Part shown: in pieces, positions 43,762 to 52,023 of the stretch
Numbering within the stretch: position 1 is the first letter of the stretch
Layout: the number at the start of each line of letters is the position of its first letter
Source of the DNA: Deltaproteobacteria bacterium
GTDB taxonomy: Bacteria; Myxococcota; JACRCW01
Direction: 5' to 3'
NCBI GenBank assembly: GCA_016218805.1
Contig: JACRCW010000039.1
Location: 1 to 64,000, forward strand
Length of the DNA: 64,000 bases
Program-made: the position numbers and the translations under genes
Notes under the pieces: model-generated
The model's input: the letters and a program-made list of their open reading frames with translations, nothing else
What the model was told of the DNA's origin: nothing
The model's database searches: none

Positions 43762-44214
43762 TCAGACCTTGAAGGCCACGCGCGCCCCGCGCCCCAGCTT
43801 GGACCCCACCGCGGCGCTGCTGGCCCCCATGGTGGGCCGGCCGCCTTTGGGGGGCGCGGCGTCCTTGGCCGCGGCGGGCTGCGCCGCCTTCTCCGCGGCC
43901 GGCGCCGGCTCACCACCCTCCTTCGCCTCACCCTCGCCGGCGGCGTCCCCCTCGGGCTTCTTGGCCGCCTTCTCCGGGTCCTTGTCCCGCGCCACCCGTG
44001 ACTGCTTGCCAGGGGGCGGGTTCATCCACTCGGTGTCCTTGGGCGTGCCCTTGGGTGCCTCCGTGATGACCTCGCCAAACTTCCGCTTGGGCAACGCGTG
44101 GTCCCGCTCCATGCGGGCCTGGCGCTGCTCAATGTCCCGCAGGCGTTCGGGGTCTGTGGCCATGCCCGTCCCGACGATGCTGCGCGGCTCCACCCTGCGG
44201 TGCGTTTCGGCCAT
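43762..44214 (-). CDS. Charged, disordered cytoplasmic protein of unknown function
   Basis: The 150-residue protein starts at the ATG at 44214, behind a GGAGAGGG site. There is no signal peptide or membrane helix. The first 60 residues are helical and charged (DPERLRDIEQRQARMERDHALPKRKFGEV). The remainder is Lys/Ala/Pro/Glu-rich and probably unstructured. The stop is 10 bases from the IPT lipoprotein gene start, so they may be co-transcribed. No family recognised. Confidence 0.7.
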   Translation of the reverse strand: MAETHRRVEPRSIVGTGMATDPERLRDIEQRQARMERDHALPKRKFGEVITEAPKGTPKDTEWMNPPPGKQSRVARDKDPEKAAKKPEGDAAGEGEAKEGGEPAPAAEKAAQPAAAKDAAPPKGGRPTMGASSAAVGSKLGRGARVAFKV

Positions 44215-44306
44215 GGCGTCACCCTCTCCCCGAGGTTATCTGTTGGCTTGGGACGGTAGCGCCGCCCGCCCGCGGCGTCCAAGACCGCCCCGGAAGAGAG
44301 CCCCGC

Positions 44307-44633
44307 ATGCCACCCCCCCGGGACCGACTGGCCGACCTGGTTGCCATGTCCGAGAAGACTCCCCACAAGCCCCTGGTCTGGTACGGCCTGGCCATGGAGT
44401 ACCGGGCGCGCGGACAGCGGGAGGACGCGGCGCGCGCGTTTGAGCGGTGCGTGGAAGCAGACCCCACCTACGTGCCCGCGTACTTCATGTGGGGGATGAC
44501 GCTGGAGGATGCCGGCCAGCGCGACCGCGCGGTGGCCATGCTCCGCCGCGGCATCACTGTGGCCGGCACCAAGGGCGACACACACGCCGCCGGCGAAATG
44601 CAGGGCACGCTGGAGACGTGGGGGGTGGAATAG
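44307..44633 (+). CDS. Small TPR-repeat protein
   Basis: The 108-residue protein carries two tetratricopeptide repeats: LVWYGLAMEYRARGQREDAARAFERCVEADPTY and VPAYFMWGMTLEDAGQRDRAVAMLRRGITVA, both with the canonical W/Y-G-A-Y-F-A-P spacing. No signal peptide is present, so it is a cytoplasmic scaffold or adaptor. It lies divergent from the disordered-protein gene, about 90 bp away, and upstream of the sigma-factor operon promoter. Confidence 0.85.
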   Translation: MPPPRDRLADLVAMSEKTPHKPLVWYGLAMEYRARGQREDAARAFERCVEADPTYVPAYFMWGMTLEDAGQRDRAVAMLRRGITVAGTKGDTHAAGEMQGTLETWGVE

Positions 44634-44650
44634 CAGCCCTGAAAGATCCG

Positions 44651-44682
44651 TGGTCCGAATCGCACCTCCGGGCCGTATACCT
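44651..44682 (+). promoter_or_regulatory. Candidate sigma-dependent promoter of the lipoprotein/sigma operon
   Basis: TGGTCCG (44651-44657) is followed, after 15 bases, by CCGTATACCT (44673-44682). The identical 10-mer recurs before the pilin operon at 49908, there with TTGTCTC at the same 15-base distance. CGTATA-type -10 elements are characteristic of some ECF sigma factors. Transcription would start near 44686, giving a leader of about 100 bases to the ATG at 44786. Confidence 0.55.
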
Positions 44683-44785
44683 TGTCGGGCGAATAATTTG
44701 TCCACGCACACCGCGCCGCTCCCGCCCAGCGACCTGGAGCCACCCTGGCGCGCTACGAGGGGTAGTTGACCTTCTTGGAGTCACC

Positions 44786-45409
44786 ATGGCCGCCCCACTC
44801 CGATTGTTTGTCCGATGGATTATGCTCCTGCCTTTGTTTCTGGCGGCGGCCGGCTGCGACCGCGGGCCAACCACGGCCCAGGTGGAGGTGGCTCGGCGCG
44901 ACGCGATACGGCGTCTGGACGAGGACCGTGCGCAACTGGTGCGCGTCCGTGCACGTTGGACCGCGGCCGACAACCTGGAGCGCGAGTTGACGCAGGGCTT
45001 GGCGCTGCACGGCGGGGAGCAGCCGCAGGACGCGGACGCGGTGCGAGCGGCCTTGGGCTCGGCGGCCACGGACCAGAACGCCGCAGAGCGCGTGCTGGCA
45101 GGCGCAACGCAGAACGTTCAGGCTATGGGGAACCGACTCACGCGGGCACGGTTCAACGCGTTGGGTGCGGAGCTGGTGCAAGTGCACAAAGATCTTGAGA
45201 CCCGGGTGAAGGCGCTGGACGCGGCGTTGGATTCAATCAACGCCACCCTGGGCCGCCATGCCGAGTCCCTACGCGCCGCCAGCCAGGTGTCCGAGGACGC
45301 GGCCCGGCAGGCCGGGCAACTGGCGGAGGCGGACTTCAAGAAGGACTGGAATTGCGGGGAGGACCACGACCATAAGAAGGGTCACGCTCCCGAGGCGACA
45401 CGACAGTGA
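44786..45409 (+). CDS. Coiled-coil lipoprotein
   Basis: The protein is about 207 residues, from the ATG at 44786 with GGAG 5 bases upstream. Signal and lipobox: IMLLPLFLAAAGC. The mature chain is helical and rich in Ala, Arg and Glu (AQVEVARRDAIRRLDEDRAQLVRVRARW; VHKDLETRVKALDAALDSINATLGRH), suggesting a coiled-coil envelope spacer or sensor. It ends in a His/Asp/Lys cluster (CGEDHDHKKGHAPEATRQ) that could bind metal. The stop overlaps the sigma-factor start (GTGA), so it is the first gene of the sigma operon and a candidate signal input to it. No family recognised. Confidence 0.75.
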   Translation: MAAPLRLFVRWIMLLPLFLAAAGCDRGPTTAQVEVARRDAIRRLDEDRAQLVRVRARWTAADNLERELTQGLALHGGEQPQDADAVRAALGSAATDQNAAERVLAGATQNVQAMGNRLTRARFNALGAELVQVHKDLETRVKALDAALDSINATLGRHAESLRAASQVSEDAARQAGQLAEADFKKDWNCGEDHDHKKGHAPEATRQ

Positions 45410-46107
45410 GCGTCCCGCAGATGGCCCTGGCAATGACCGCGCCCAAGCGTGATCCCCTGCACGCCGGAGACGGCAGCCCCATACATCGTGACAGGAGCAC
45501 AACGCCGCCGCCGAGGGCGCCCGCAGACCTGCTGGCGCGCTTCCGTGACGGGGACCCAGATGCGTTTGCGCAGATCGTCCGGCTTCATGGGGGAATTGTG
45601 CGCAGCGTTGCCCACCGGCGTTTCCTCAACCCGGTGGACCGCGAGGAGGCCGTCCAGGAGATATGGCTGCAGGCCTTCCGTCACCGCGCGGCGGTGGACC
45701 CCTCGCGCGCCGCTTCATTTGGCGGCTGGCTCTACACGCTGGCAGACCGGCGCTGCCTGGACCTGCGCGAGTACCAACAGGTCCGGGCGCGCGGGAGCGG
45801 GGGCCAGCCCACGGATGACGCGGTTGACATGGCGACCCCCGACGCGGAGGAGCAGGCATCCCGTCGTGAGCTGCTGTCGGCGGTGCAGGTGTTCAAGGCG
45901 CGTTTGCAGCCGGCATGGCGGGAGTTCTTTGATCTCTACTTCGTCCAGGGGCTTGAGTACGCTGACATCATGCCCCGCTTGAACATCGGGCCACTGCGCT
46001 GCAGGTACATGCGGCGCGTGCTGGTGGCCCGTGCGCGCCGCAACCGGGGGCTGTTGGAAGCCCTGGACCGGCACCTGGAGCAGCGTGACCATGCGCCACG
46101 TCCGTGA
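45406..46107 (+). CDS. ECF-type RNA polymerase sigma factor
   Basis: The 233-residue protein starts at the GTG that overlaps the lipoprotein stop. After a 40-residue Pro-rich extension, region 2 is clear: LLARFRDGDPDAFAQIVRLH, REEAVQEIWLQAFRHRAAVD, GGWLYTLADRRCLDLREY. Region 4 follows a short linker: ARLQPAWREFFDLYFVQGLEYADIMPRLNIG with a helix-turn-helix-like RCRYMRRVLVARARR. Such factors recruit RNA polymerase to a small set of promoters and are held by membrane anti-sigma proteins. The next gene encodes exactly such a protein and overlaps this one by 17 bases. Autoregulation is suggested by the shared promoter motif at 44673 and 49908. Confidence 0.92.
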   Translation: MSVPQMALAMTAPKRDPLHAGDGSPIHRDRSTTPPPRAPADLLARFRDGDPDAFAQIVRLHGGIVRSVAHRRFLNPVDREEAVQEIWLQAFRHRAAVDPSRAASFGGWLYTLADRRCLDLREYQQVRARGSGGQPTDDAVDMATPDAEEQASRRELLSAVQVFKARLQPAWREFFDLYFVQGLEYADIMPRLNIGPLRCRYMRRVLVARARRNRGLLEALDRHLEQRDHAPRP

Positions 46108-47197
46108 TGACATCCCCATGTTGGTGGCTGGGAGCCTGCCACAGGCGCGCGATGGCGTCGTCAGGAGGCACCTGCGCACCTGCGGCGCCTGCGCCAGCGA
46201 GTTTGAACGGGAGTTGGCCTTCACGCGTGCGCTTGCCGGGGACCCGGACGTGCCGTCCCCACGGGAGGTCCGGCAGATCATGGCCCGGGCTTGCGCGGTT
46301 GACCGCCCGCCCGTGCGGCGGGTGTTCTCCCGGAGCGTCCCGGTGGTACTGGCCATGCTGTGCGCCGCGGGCGCAGCGGTCTTCCTGGTGGCACCGCAAG
46401 GAGACCTGCTGCGGCGCACCGCCGACACGCCCGCGGTGGCCACGGGATCTGGGATCGGCCATGATGAGGGACGGTCGGTCGCGCTCGGCACGTGGTTGGA
46501 GCATCCGGATACCCGCATTGGGGTGTATTCGCTCCCGCGCGGTGGCTCGCTGGAGTTGTCGGGCCGGGCGCGCTTCCTTGACGGGGCGCGGTTGGAGCTT
46601 GCGGAAGGAAGCGCCGCGCTGGAGGTCACGCCGGGGCGGGGGGGGTTTGAGGTGGTGACGCAGTATGGCTGGGTTGCCGTGGTGGGGACGCGGTTTGTGG
46701 TGGAGTTGCAGGAAGACCGCGTGCGCGTGGAGGTGCTGGACGGCGCGGTGGACGTCTTCCCCTCCCGGCCAGCCACACCACCGCTGCGGTTGACCGCCGG
46801 CATGAGCGCCTGGACAAACGGCGAGGCGTCTGGCGTGGAGCCCGCCGCGCCGGTTTGGCAGGAGCCGCGACCGCCGCAAACCCCTCCGCGCCGCCATGCC
46901 CGCGTCAACGGGCGCGCCGAAGCGGAACAGGTGGCGGGGCGCCTGGTGGCCCAGGCCAATGAAGCCCTGCTCGCGGGCGCGTTTGGTGACGCCGAGCGCT
47001 TGGCCCGGACGGCGGCGGAGTTGTCCCGCGGCAATGCAGAGGCGTACCGGGTTTGGGGGTACGCGCTGCATCGCCTGGGGCGACCTTGCGACGCGGCCGC
47101 GCAGCTGCGTCGCTCCCTCAAACTGGAGGCATCAGGGACAGCGGCGGAGAAGGCCGCCCGACTGCTGCGCGACGCCTCCTTTGCCCGGTGCGATTGA
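46091..47197 (+). CDS. Membrane anti-sigma factor with zinc finger, FecR and TPR domains
   Basis: The protein is about 368 residues. The N-terminal anti-sigma zinc finger is visible as RRHLRTCGAC (His27, Cys31, Cys34). One transmembrane helix (about 76-97: VPVVLAMLCAAGAAVFLV) separates it from a periplasmic FecR domain (about 140-235: GGSLELSGRARFLDGARLELAEGSAALEV and YGWVAVVGTRFVVELQEDRVRVEVLDGAVDV). A C-terminal TPR-like region (about 275-365: ANEALLAGAFGDAERLARTAAEL; AYRVWGYALHRLGRPCDAAAQL) ends it. It probably holds the sigma factor inactive until an envelope signal arrives. Fusion of all three domains in one chain is common in Myxococcota. Confidence 0.9.
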   Translation: MRHVRDDIPMLVAGSLPQARDGVVRRHLRTCGACASEFERELAFTRALAGDPDVPSPREVRQIMARACAVDRPPVRRVFSRSVPVVLAMLCAAGAAVFLVAPQGDLLRRTADTPAVATGSGIGHDEGRSVALGTWLEHPDTRIGVYSLPRGGSLELSGRARFLDGARLELAEGSAALEVTPGRGGFEVVTQYGWVAVVGTRFVVELQEDRVRVEVLDGAVDVFPSRPATPPLRLTAGMSAWTNGEASGVEPAAPVWQEPRPPQTPPRRHARVNGRAEAEQVAGRLVAQANEALLAGAFGDAERLARTAAELSRGNAEAYRVWGYALHRLGRPCDAAAQLRRSLKLEASGTAAEKAARLLRDASFARCD

Positions 47198-48210
47198 ACG
47201 TGCCACCCGCCCTCTTGGCCCTGTTGCTGCTGCCAGCGTCGCCGGCCAGTCCCGCCCTGCGCGAAGTAGCGGTGGTGGCGAACATCAATGACCCCGTTGC
47301 TGATGGCCCGGCCTGGGAAGTTCCGCTGCGGGCGGCACTGGACGGGCTGCCAGATGTGTACGTACGAACCGCCGCGGACACGCGCTTTGGCATGTACTTG
47401 GCCCAGCAGGCAGGGTGGCATTGCGAGGACATCGCGCCGTGCCTGGCGGACTTGGGCCGCGTCCTCAAAGTGGATACGGTGCTCCACGCCAGCCTGGACG
47501 ACCGATTGGCCTCCCCGCGGCTGACTCTGGTGGCCATCGGCGTCGACGCGAGGGGCGAGACGGGCCGGGCCACTGCGCAACTCCCCGGTGACCCCAATGC
47601 CTGGCGGGGCCCGGTGGTTCGCCTGTCCCGCCACGTGCTGCGGGTGGGCGCCACGGTCGTCGTCCACGGTGCAGGCGGGGGTTTCACGCTTGACGGAGAA
47701 CCATTTGTCGCCGGCAGCGAACCTGCGCAGGTGATGGGCATTGGCGTAGGCCAGCACGTCCTGACGACACCCACGGGCACGCGGCTGGGGTTTGACCTGC
47801 CGGCTGGCCCCTTGGAGGTGCACCTCTGGCCTGGAGCGGACCATGCCGCAACCGCACCGGCAGCGCCACCTGCGGCGGCGCCCCCACAAACTTCCCGCAG
47901 GGGAGTGGTGGCCCTGGCGGCCCTTGCGCCGGCCGGGGCGTTGCTGCTGGGCGGGGCTCTGGTCACACTGGCCAATGCAGGCGCGGCGGCCGGCGCGGCC
48001 GCTGTGGTGCTGGGTTCGCTCCCGCGCCAGAGCGACGGGCGTGTTATGGCGCGCCCCGGCCAGTCCCGCAGGGAGGTGGAACTGTTGGTCCTGACAGGTC
48101 TGGGCCTGGCAGGCTGGGCTCTTGGGTCCGTCTGTGTTTCGTCGTTGCTTGCGTCCGGTGCCCTCGCCTGGCTTGGGGTGGGGGCGGCGGCTTGGAGATG
48201 GGTGGATTGA
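47194..48210 (+). CDS. Exported TolB-N-like/PEGA-like protein with C-terminal membrane helices
   Basis: The protein is about 338 residues, starting at the TTG that overlaps the anti-sigma stop (TTGA); a GTG at 47200 is equally possible. A signal peptide (LLALLLLPASPASP) precedes a TolB-N-like domain (about 20-140). That domain contains HCEDIAPCLADLGRVLKVDTVLHASL, the same C-x-D-I-x-x-C, then G-R-x-x-K arrangement as in the gene at 30440. A PEGA-like beta domain follows (GGFTLDGEPFVAGSEPAQVMGIGVGQHVLTT). Then come a Pro/Ala linker and hydrophobic helices at about 245-280 and 300-335. Likely an envelope component of the sigma-factor operon. Function unknown. Confidence 0.75.
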   Translation: MNVPPALLALLLLPASPASPALREVAVVANINDPVADGPAWEVPLRAALDGLPDVYVRTAADTRFGMYLAQQAGWHCEDIAPCLADLGRVLKVDTVLHASLDDRLASPRLTLVAIGVDARGETGRATAQLPGDPNAWRGPVVRLSRHVLRVGATVVVHGAGGGFTLDGEPFVAGSEPAQVMGIGVGQHVLTTPTGTRLGFDLPAGPLEVHLWPGADHAATAPAAPPAAAPPQTSRRGVVALAALAPAGALLLGGALVTLANAGAAAGAAAVVLGSLPRQSDGRVMARPGQSRREVELLVLTGLGLAGWALGSVCVSSLLASGALAWLGVGAAAWRWVD

Positions 48211-49862
48211 TGGCAGTCCCCAAGGCTTTGGGCGGTTGGGTGATTCGCGCGTTCGCCGCTTGGGGAGCCGCCAGCTGCGGCAGCTCCCCGCTCATTGCAG
48301 AGTGCCGCACGGACCGCGACTGCGAGCGCGGCTACTGCCGGGCTGACGAAGGCATCTGCGTCGCCGGCCGCCGGGAGGACCCCTCTTCGGGCTTGGCGGC
48401 GTCATCGTCGTTCTCTCCCGCGGACGGCTCTTCCTCGGCAGCGGGCGCAACCTCAACCGGGACTTCTTCGTCGGGGCCGTCCGTCCCCTCCAGTTCGGCG
48501 CCGCACGCAAGCAGCCTATTCCCTCGCTCATCATCCGCGCCGCGCGGTGCGTCCTCCGCCTCCTCCAGCGGTCCGGCGGTCGCATCGTCCTCCGCGCCTG
48601 CAACCAGCGGACCCGCCGCGTCATCTTCGCTGGCCCCTGCCAGCGGGTGCTGGGCCTGTGTGCTCTCCGTGGTGAGCACACCTGCCTCAACGCTGGAGCT
48701 GTTGCCCCCGAAGGTGGTCCCCGGCACGGACCCGCCCTTGGTTCTGGTTCAGGAGAAGGACCTGGCGTTCTTGGGCGTCGACGGCGCGGGGGCGGTTAGC
48801 GTTGTAGGTAGCGCGCCTGCCGTCATGGACAGTCCCGTGACCTGGTTTGCGGACGGCGCCGCCAGCTGGGGAGCTGCGGTGCCGCTCAAGGAGGGCGACT
48901 CATTGCCGTTCTACCAATGGACGGCGGGTTCCTTGCTGGACCAGGTGGATCCCGCCACGGCGTGGCAACCCCAAGCGCGGGTGATGACTCTTCAACTGGC
49001 GGGCGAGGAGGTTGTCGCGGGGGGGGGCGCGGCCGGTGTCAGCGCCGTCTCGTCGGGGCGCTCGCAGCGGGCTCAGGTGGCGTCACGCGCCGGAGGCGGC
49101 ACCAAGGGCTGGCTGGTGGAGGCATGCGGGGACCCCGCCGTCCACGTCGTGGTCACGGCGGAGAAGGACCAGGTGTTTGCTTACGCGGTTGACCAGACCG
49201 CGGGATTGACCCTCAACGCGTTGGGTTCGGCTTCAGTTCCCGGTGAGTCTGACACGCCCGCCCTGGCCTGGGCGCGCGCGGACGGGAGCACCGGGCTGCT
49301 GGTCCTGCGCAAGGGAACGCCCGCATCCCTGGTGACGCGTTTCCGGGTCACCACTGCCGGCCTGGCGGAGGAGGCTTCCGTCACGGTGGATGGTCTGGAG
49401 GTCAAGAACAGCGGGGCGCTGGCTTGGGGGCCTGATGGGTTGCGCGCCGCCGTGCCCACGTCGCAGGGGGCCATTGTGGTGCTTCGGGCGGAGGAGACCC
49501 CGCTGACGTGGGAAATGGTCCCCTTGGAGGTGGAGGCGGTCAAGGTGGGCGGAGTGGTGGCGGTGGTGGGGAACGGCCAGGAACCCACGTGGATCGCCGG
49601 CATGGAGAACGGCGCGGTGTACGCCGTGCGTGGGGCAACCGTGCTCCCCGGGTTCCCGGTCCAGCTGGGCACGCCGCTGAAACACCCGCCGGCGCTGGTC
49701 GCCAGCGGCGCGGACGGCATGGCCGCAGTTTTTGTCGGCGGGGACGCCACCGGGTGGTCCATTCACCGGCTGGAGTTGGAGTTGCCCCGCTCCGGTCTCA
49801 CGGTGAGTTGGCCTGAGTACCAGGCCGACCGGCGCAACTCCGGTTGCCTCCCGTTGCCCTGA
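48210..49862 (+). CDS. Ser-rich lipoprotein with beta-propeller-like C-terminus
   Basis: The protein is about 550 residues, starting at the ATG that overlaps the previous stop (TGATG), with GGTGG just upstream. Signal and lipobox end WGAASC. Residues 30-60 have paired cysteines (CRTDRDCERGYCRADEGIC), like short EGF-like modules. A Ser/Ala-rich low-complexity linker (about 65-150) extends the protein from the membrane. The C-terminal 390 residues are beta-rich and repeat in a PQQ/WD-like pattern, ending WPEYQADRRNSGCLP, a signature of many surface beta-propellers. It lies directly before the pilin genes, in the same transcript as the sigma factor. Likely a surface-exposed binding protein. Confidence 0.82.
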   Translation: MAVPKALGGWVIRAFAAWGAASCGSSPLIAECRTDRDCERGYCRADEGICVAGRREDPSSGLAASSSFSPADGSSSAAGATSTGTSSSGPSVPSSSAPHASSLFPRSSSAPRGASSASSSGPAVASSSAPATSGPAASSSLAPASGCWACVLSVVSTPASTLELLPPKVVPGTDPPLVLVQEKDLAFLGVDGAGAVSVVGSAPAVMDSPVTWFADGAASWGAAVPLKEGDSLPFYQWTAGSLLDQVDPATAWQPQARVMTLQLAGEEVVAGGGAAGVSAVSSGRSQRAQVASRAGGGTKGWLVEACGDPAVHVVVTAEKDQVFAYAVDQTAGLTLNALGSASVPGESDTPALAWARADGSTGLLVLRKGTPASLVTRFRVTTAGLAEEASVTVDGLEVKNSGALAWGPDGLRAAVPTSQGAIVVLRAEETPLTWEMVPLEVEAVKVGGVVAVVGNGQEPTWIAGMENGAVYAVRGATVLPGFPVQLGTPLKHPPALVASGADGMAAVFVGGDATGWSIHRLELELPRSGLTVSWPEYQADRRNSGCLPLP

Positions 49863-49885
49863 TCCACCGCAGATTCGATTTCTGT

Positions 49886-49922
49886 TTGTCTCCCCCGGCG
49901 GCCGGCCCCGTATACCTGAATG
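49886..49922 (+). promoter_or_regulatory. Candidate promoter of the pseudopilin operon, with leaderless start
   Basis: TTGTCTC (49886-49892), a 15-base gap and CCGTATACCT (49908-49917) repeat the arrangement found before the sigma operon. A -10 at 49909-49914 predicts transcription starting at about 49921-49922, where the GTG of the first pilin gene lies. The mRNA would therefore be leaderless. No ribosome-binding site precedes this GTG. Confidence 0.5.
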
Positions 49923-50431
49923 TGAGCACACGCCATTCTGCCCGGCGCCGCCGTGGCTTCACCCTGCTCGAACTCATCGTGGTGGTAACCGTGGTGGGCA
50001 TCACGGCCAGTCTCGGCGTTGCGCAGTGGCGCGGCGCCAAAGATACCGCAGAGGCGCGCGCCGCAGCCAAGACCGCGGCGTCCCTGGTGACCACCGCCCG
50101 CATGTTGGCACAATCCCGGCGGAGCTTTGTGAAGGTCAACGCCGTCACCACTGGCCGGGGCAGCATTGTGCTCCAGGAGTGCCACAAGGCGTTTGGCGAC
50201 TACTCCACCGGCGGGTGTACCTACACGGACCTGGATCAAACGCGGATGACCATGGGCGCGGACGACTACTCCACGCTCACGCTGCAGAACGTCTCCGGTG
50301 GCCCCATCGTCTTCACGCCGCTGGGGCTGGGCGACTCATCCAACGCGGACATGGTCCTGTCGTTTGTCAGCCGTGGTGGCAACAACTCCCGAACAACGGT
50401 GTCAGCCCAGGGGCTGGCCATTGCGAACTGA
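49922..50431 (+). CDS. Type IV pilin-like minor pseudopilin (GspH/FimT-type)
   Basis: The protein is about 169 residues. The short basic leader (STRHSARRRRG) is followed by FTLLELIVVVTVVGITASLG, a textbook prepilin-peptidase site: Gly at -1, Phe at +1 and Glu at +5 of the mature protein. GspH/FimT features are VVGITASLGVAQWRG and a beta-rich C-terminal head with a Cys pair (CHKAF, GGCTYTD). It is the first of four pilin-like genes. Processed pilins would form the tip or initiation complex of a type IV pilus or type II secretion pseudopilus. The start is the GTG at 49922, which lacks a ribosome-binding site. Confidence 0.9.
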   Translation: MSTRHSARRRRGFTLLELIVVVTVVGITASLGVAQWRGAKDTAEARAAAKTAASLVTTARMLAQSRRSFVKVNAVTTGRGSIVLQECHKAFGDYSTGGCTYTDLDQTRMTMGADDYSTLTLQNVSGGPIVFTPLGLGDSSNADMVLSFVSRGGNNSRTTVSAQGLAIAN

Positions 50432-50443
50432 CCGGAGACGACC

Positions 50444-50935
50444 TTGGCCCGCGCCACGCCTTTGACCGACCTGATGCTCTCCTGCGAGCCACCGCGGGGA
50501 TTCTCCCTGCTCGAAGCCGCGCTCGCCATTAGTCTCGCCAGCATGATTGGTCTGGGGACTCTGAGCTTGCTTGATACCATGCACCGCACCAAGCAGACGA
50601 CCCGCGCGCGGTCAGAAGCCTCGGCGATTGCGCGGGACACCTTGGACACCGTCCTCAGCCTGACCAGCCCAACCTCGGGCGGTGCGGCCTTTGACGCCAT
50701 GTTGAAATCCCCGGCCAGCCCGTTTTCCCTCGGCACCGTCAGCACATCCGCGGACCTGTCCACCGGGGGAACCTGGACGGCCAGCGCATCACTCCCGGGT
50801 CCGTTCACGCGTGAACTCACGCTGGCCCACGCGACCGGCGATCCCGACTCCTTGCTGACCCTCACGGTGGACGTCTCCTTCCAGCAGGGCACTCAGACGC
50901 GCCACGTGGTGGTGAAGTCCAAGGTGCTCCGGTGA
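50444..50935 (+). CDS. PilV-like minor pseudopilin
   Basis: The 163-residue product is placed at the TTG at 50444 because GGAG lies 6 bases upstream; an ATG at 50474 is the alternative. The prepilin leader ends PPRG, followed by FSLLEAALAISLASMIGLGTL, with Glu at +5. A short beta-rich head follows with SPFSLGTVSTSADL and VDVSFQQGTQTRHVVVKSKVL, as in PilV/GspI-type minor pilins. It begins 12 bases after the preceding pilin gene and overlaps the next by 4 (GTGA). Confidence 0.88.
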   Translation: MARATPLTDLMLSCEPPRGFSLLEAALAISLASMIGLGTLSLLDTMHRTKQTTRARSEASAIARDTLDTVLSLTSPTSGGAAFDAMLKSPASPFSLGTVSTSADLSTGGTWTASASLPGPFTRELTLAHATGDPDSLLTLTVDVSFQQGTQTRHVVVKSKVLR

Positions 50936-52023
50936 CCGCCGCCGGCGCCGCGGGGCGGCGGGCAGGCTTCACGCTTCTGGAGTTGGTGGTGGCCTCCACG
51001 GTCATGCTGGCCGTGTTGGGGGGACTGGTCATGCTGACCGCGTCCATCCCCAAGCAGGCGCACACCCTGGCCATCCGGGTGGACACGCAGAACCGCCTGC
51101 GCATCGCCCGGCACATGCTGACCCAGGAGCTTCAGAATGCCGGCTTTGGATGGCGGCGCGAAGGGTACAGCTCCGTTGACACGGGCACGTTTGGAAGCGC
51201 GGGCTACACGGTGACAGGGTGGCCAACCCGTCCGGTGCTCACCAACTTCTCCACCACCGGCATGGACACCGGAACGGACACGCTCACCGTGGTGCTGCCG
51301 GTGGACTACAATGCGCTGGCCGGCGTGGACACCACGGCCACGGCCGTCAGCTGCCCCGGCACCACCGGCAGCGCCGTGTTCCCCACAACCACCAACGCCT
51401 CCAACGCCGCGGGTTGGGGCGGCGTTGCACTGCTGTTTGACGCAAACGTTGCTCACTTGGCCCCCATCGCGGCGGCGGCGTCATCCTCGCTCACCTTGAC
51501 CATCGGGGACTGCGGCACCGCAGCCGGTGGAGGAGGCGTGGCGGCGGGCGCGAACTTCCCGAGGACCATGAGCGTCACGCGGGTGAAGTACGTGACCTAC
51601 CGCGTGGCCGCCGGCCGCCTTCAGCGAGCGGAAGTGACCACAAGCGGTGGCACGGCTTCGTTTGTGGACGTGGTGGACGGTATTGAAGACCTCCAGGTCC
51701 GGTTTGTTGTCACCGTCATCCCGCTGTCTGGCGCTGCCAGCACCGGGGAGGTGTTATGCGAGGGCAACACCGGCGCCACCTTCCCCTCCGCGGACAACTC
51801 CACCTGCGGATCCCTGGCCCTCCGCAAGACCGCCATCTCCGGTAACGACGCCGTGCGCTTGACGGCGGTGGAGGTCGGTCTGGGCGCGCGGTCGCTGCCG
51901 GCCACCAACGATATCGTCACTGCGCGACCCGCGCTCTTCGATCACGCGGCGGGGAGTTCTGACAAGTATGTCCATCGACAGGAGGTGTGGCGTGTGGCCC
52001 TTCCCAATGCGTACGCATTCTGA
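50932..52023 (+). CDS. PilW-like minor pseudopilin
   Basis: The 363-residue protein starts at the GTG overlapping the previous stop. Leader AAGRRAG, then FTLLELVVASTVMLAVLGGLVMLTASIP, again with Glu at +5. The PilW-type head contains QNRLRIARHMLTQELQNAGFGWRREG, the hallmark of PilW/GspJ N-terminal helices. A long beta region with several disulfide candidates follows (VSCPGTTG, GDCGTA, VLCEGN, STCGS). It probably primes assembly together with the other minor pilins in this operon. The next gene starts inside its 3' end. Confidence 0.9.
   Translation: MTAAGAAGRRAGFTLLELVVASTVMLAVLGGLVMLTASIPKQAHTLAIRVDTQNRLRIARHMLTQELQNAGFGWRREGYSSVDTGTFGSAGYTVTGWPTRPVLTNFSTTGMDTGTDTLTVVLPVDYNALAGVDTTATAVSCPGTTGSAVFPTTTNASNAAGWGGVALLFDANVAHLAPIAAAASSSLTLTIGDCGTAAGGGGVAAGANFPRTMSVTRVKYVTYRVAAGRLQRAEVTTSGGTASFVDVVDGIEDLQVRFVVTVIPLSGAASTGEVLCEGNTGATFPSADNSTCGSLALRKTAISGNDAVRLTAVEVGLGARSLPATNDIVTARPALFDHAAGSSDKYVHRQEVWRVALPNAYAF

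Noticed and set aside
40864-44001. Very long plus-strand open frame opposite the IPT/FG-GAP lipoprotein
   Set aside because: Translation is His/Arg/Ala-rich nonsense; the minus-strand gene carries clear IPT and FG-GAP repeats and a lipobox.
45715-47889. Long minus-strand open frame opposite the sigma and anti-sigma genes
   Set aside because: No domain or ribosome-binding site; the plus-strand products have full sigma, zinc-finger and FecR signatures.
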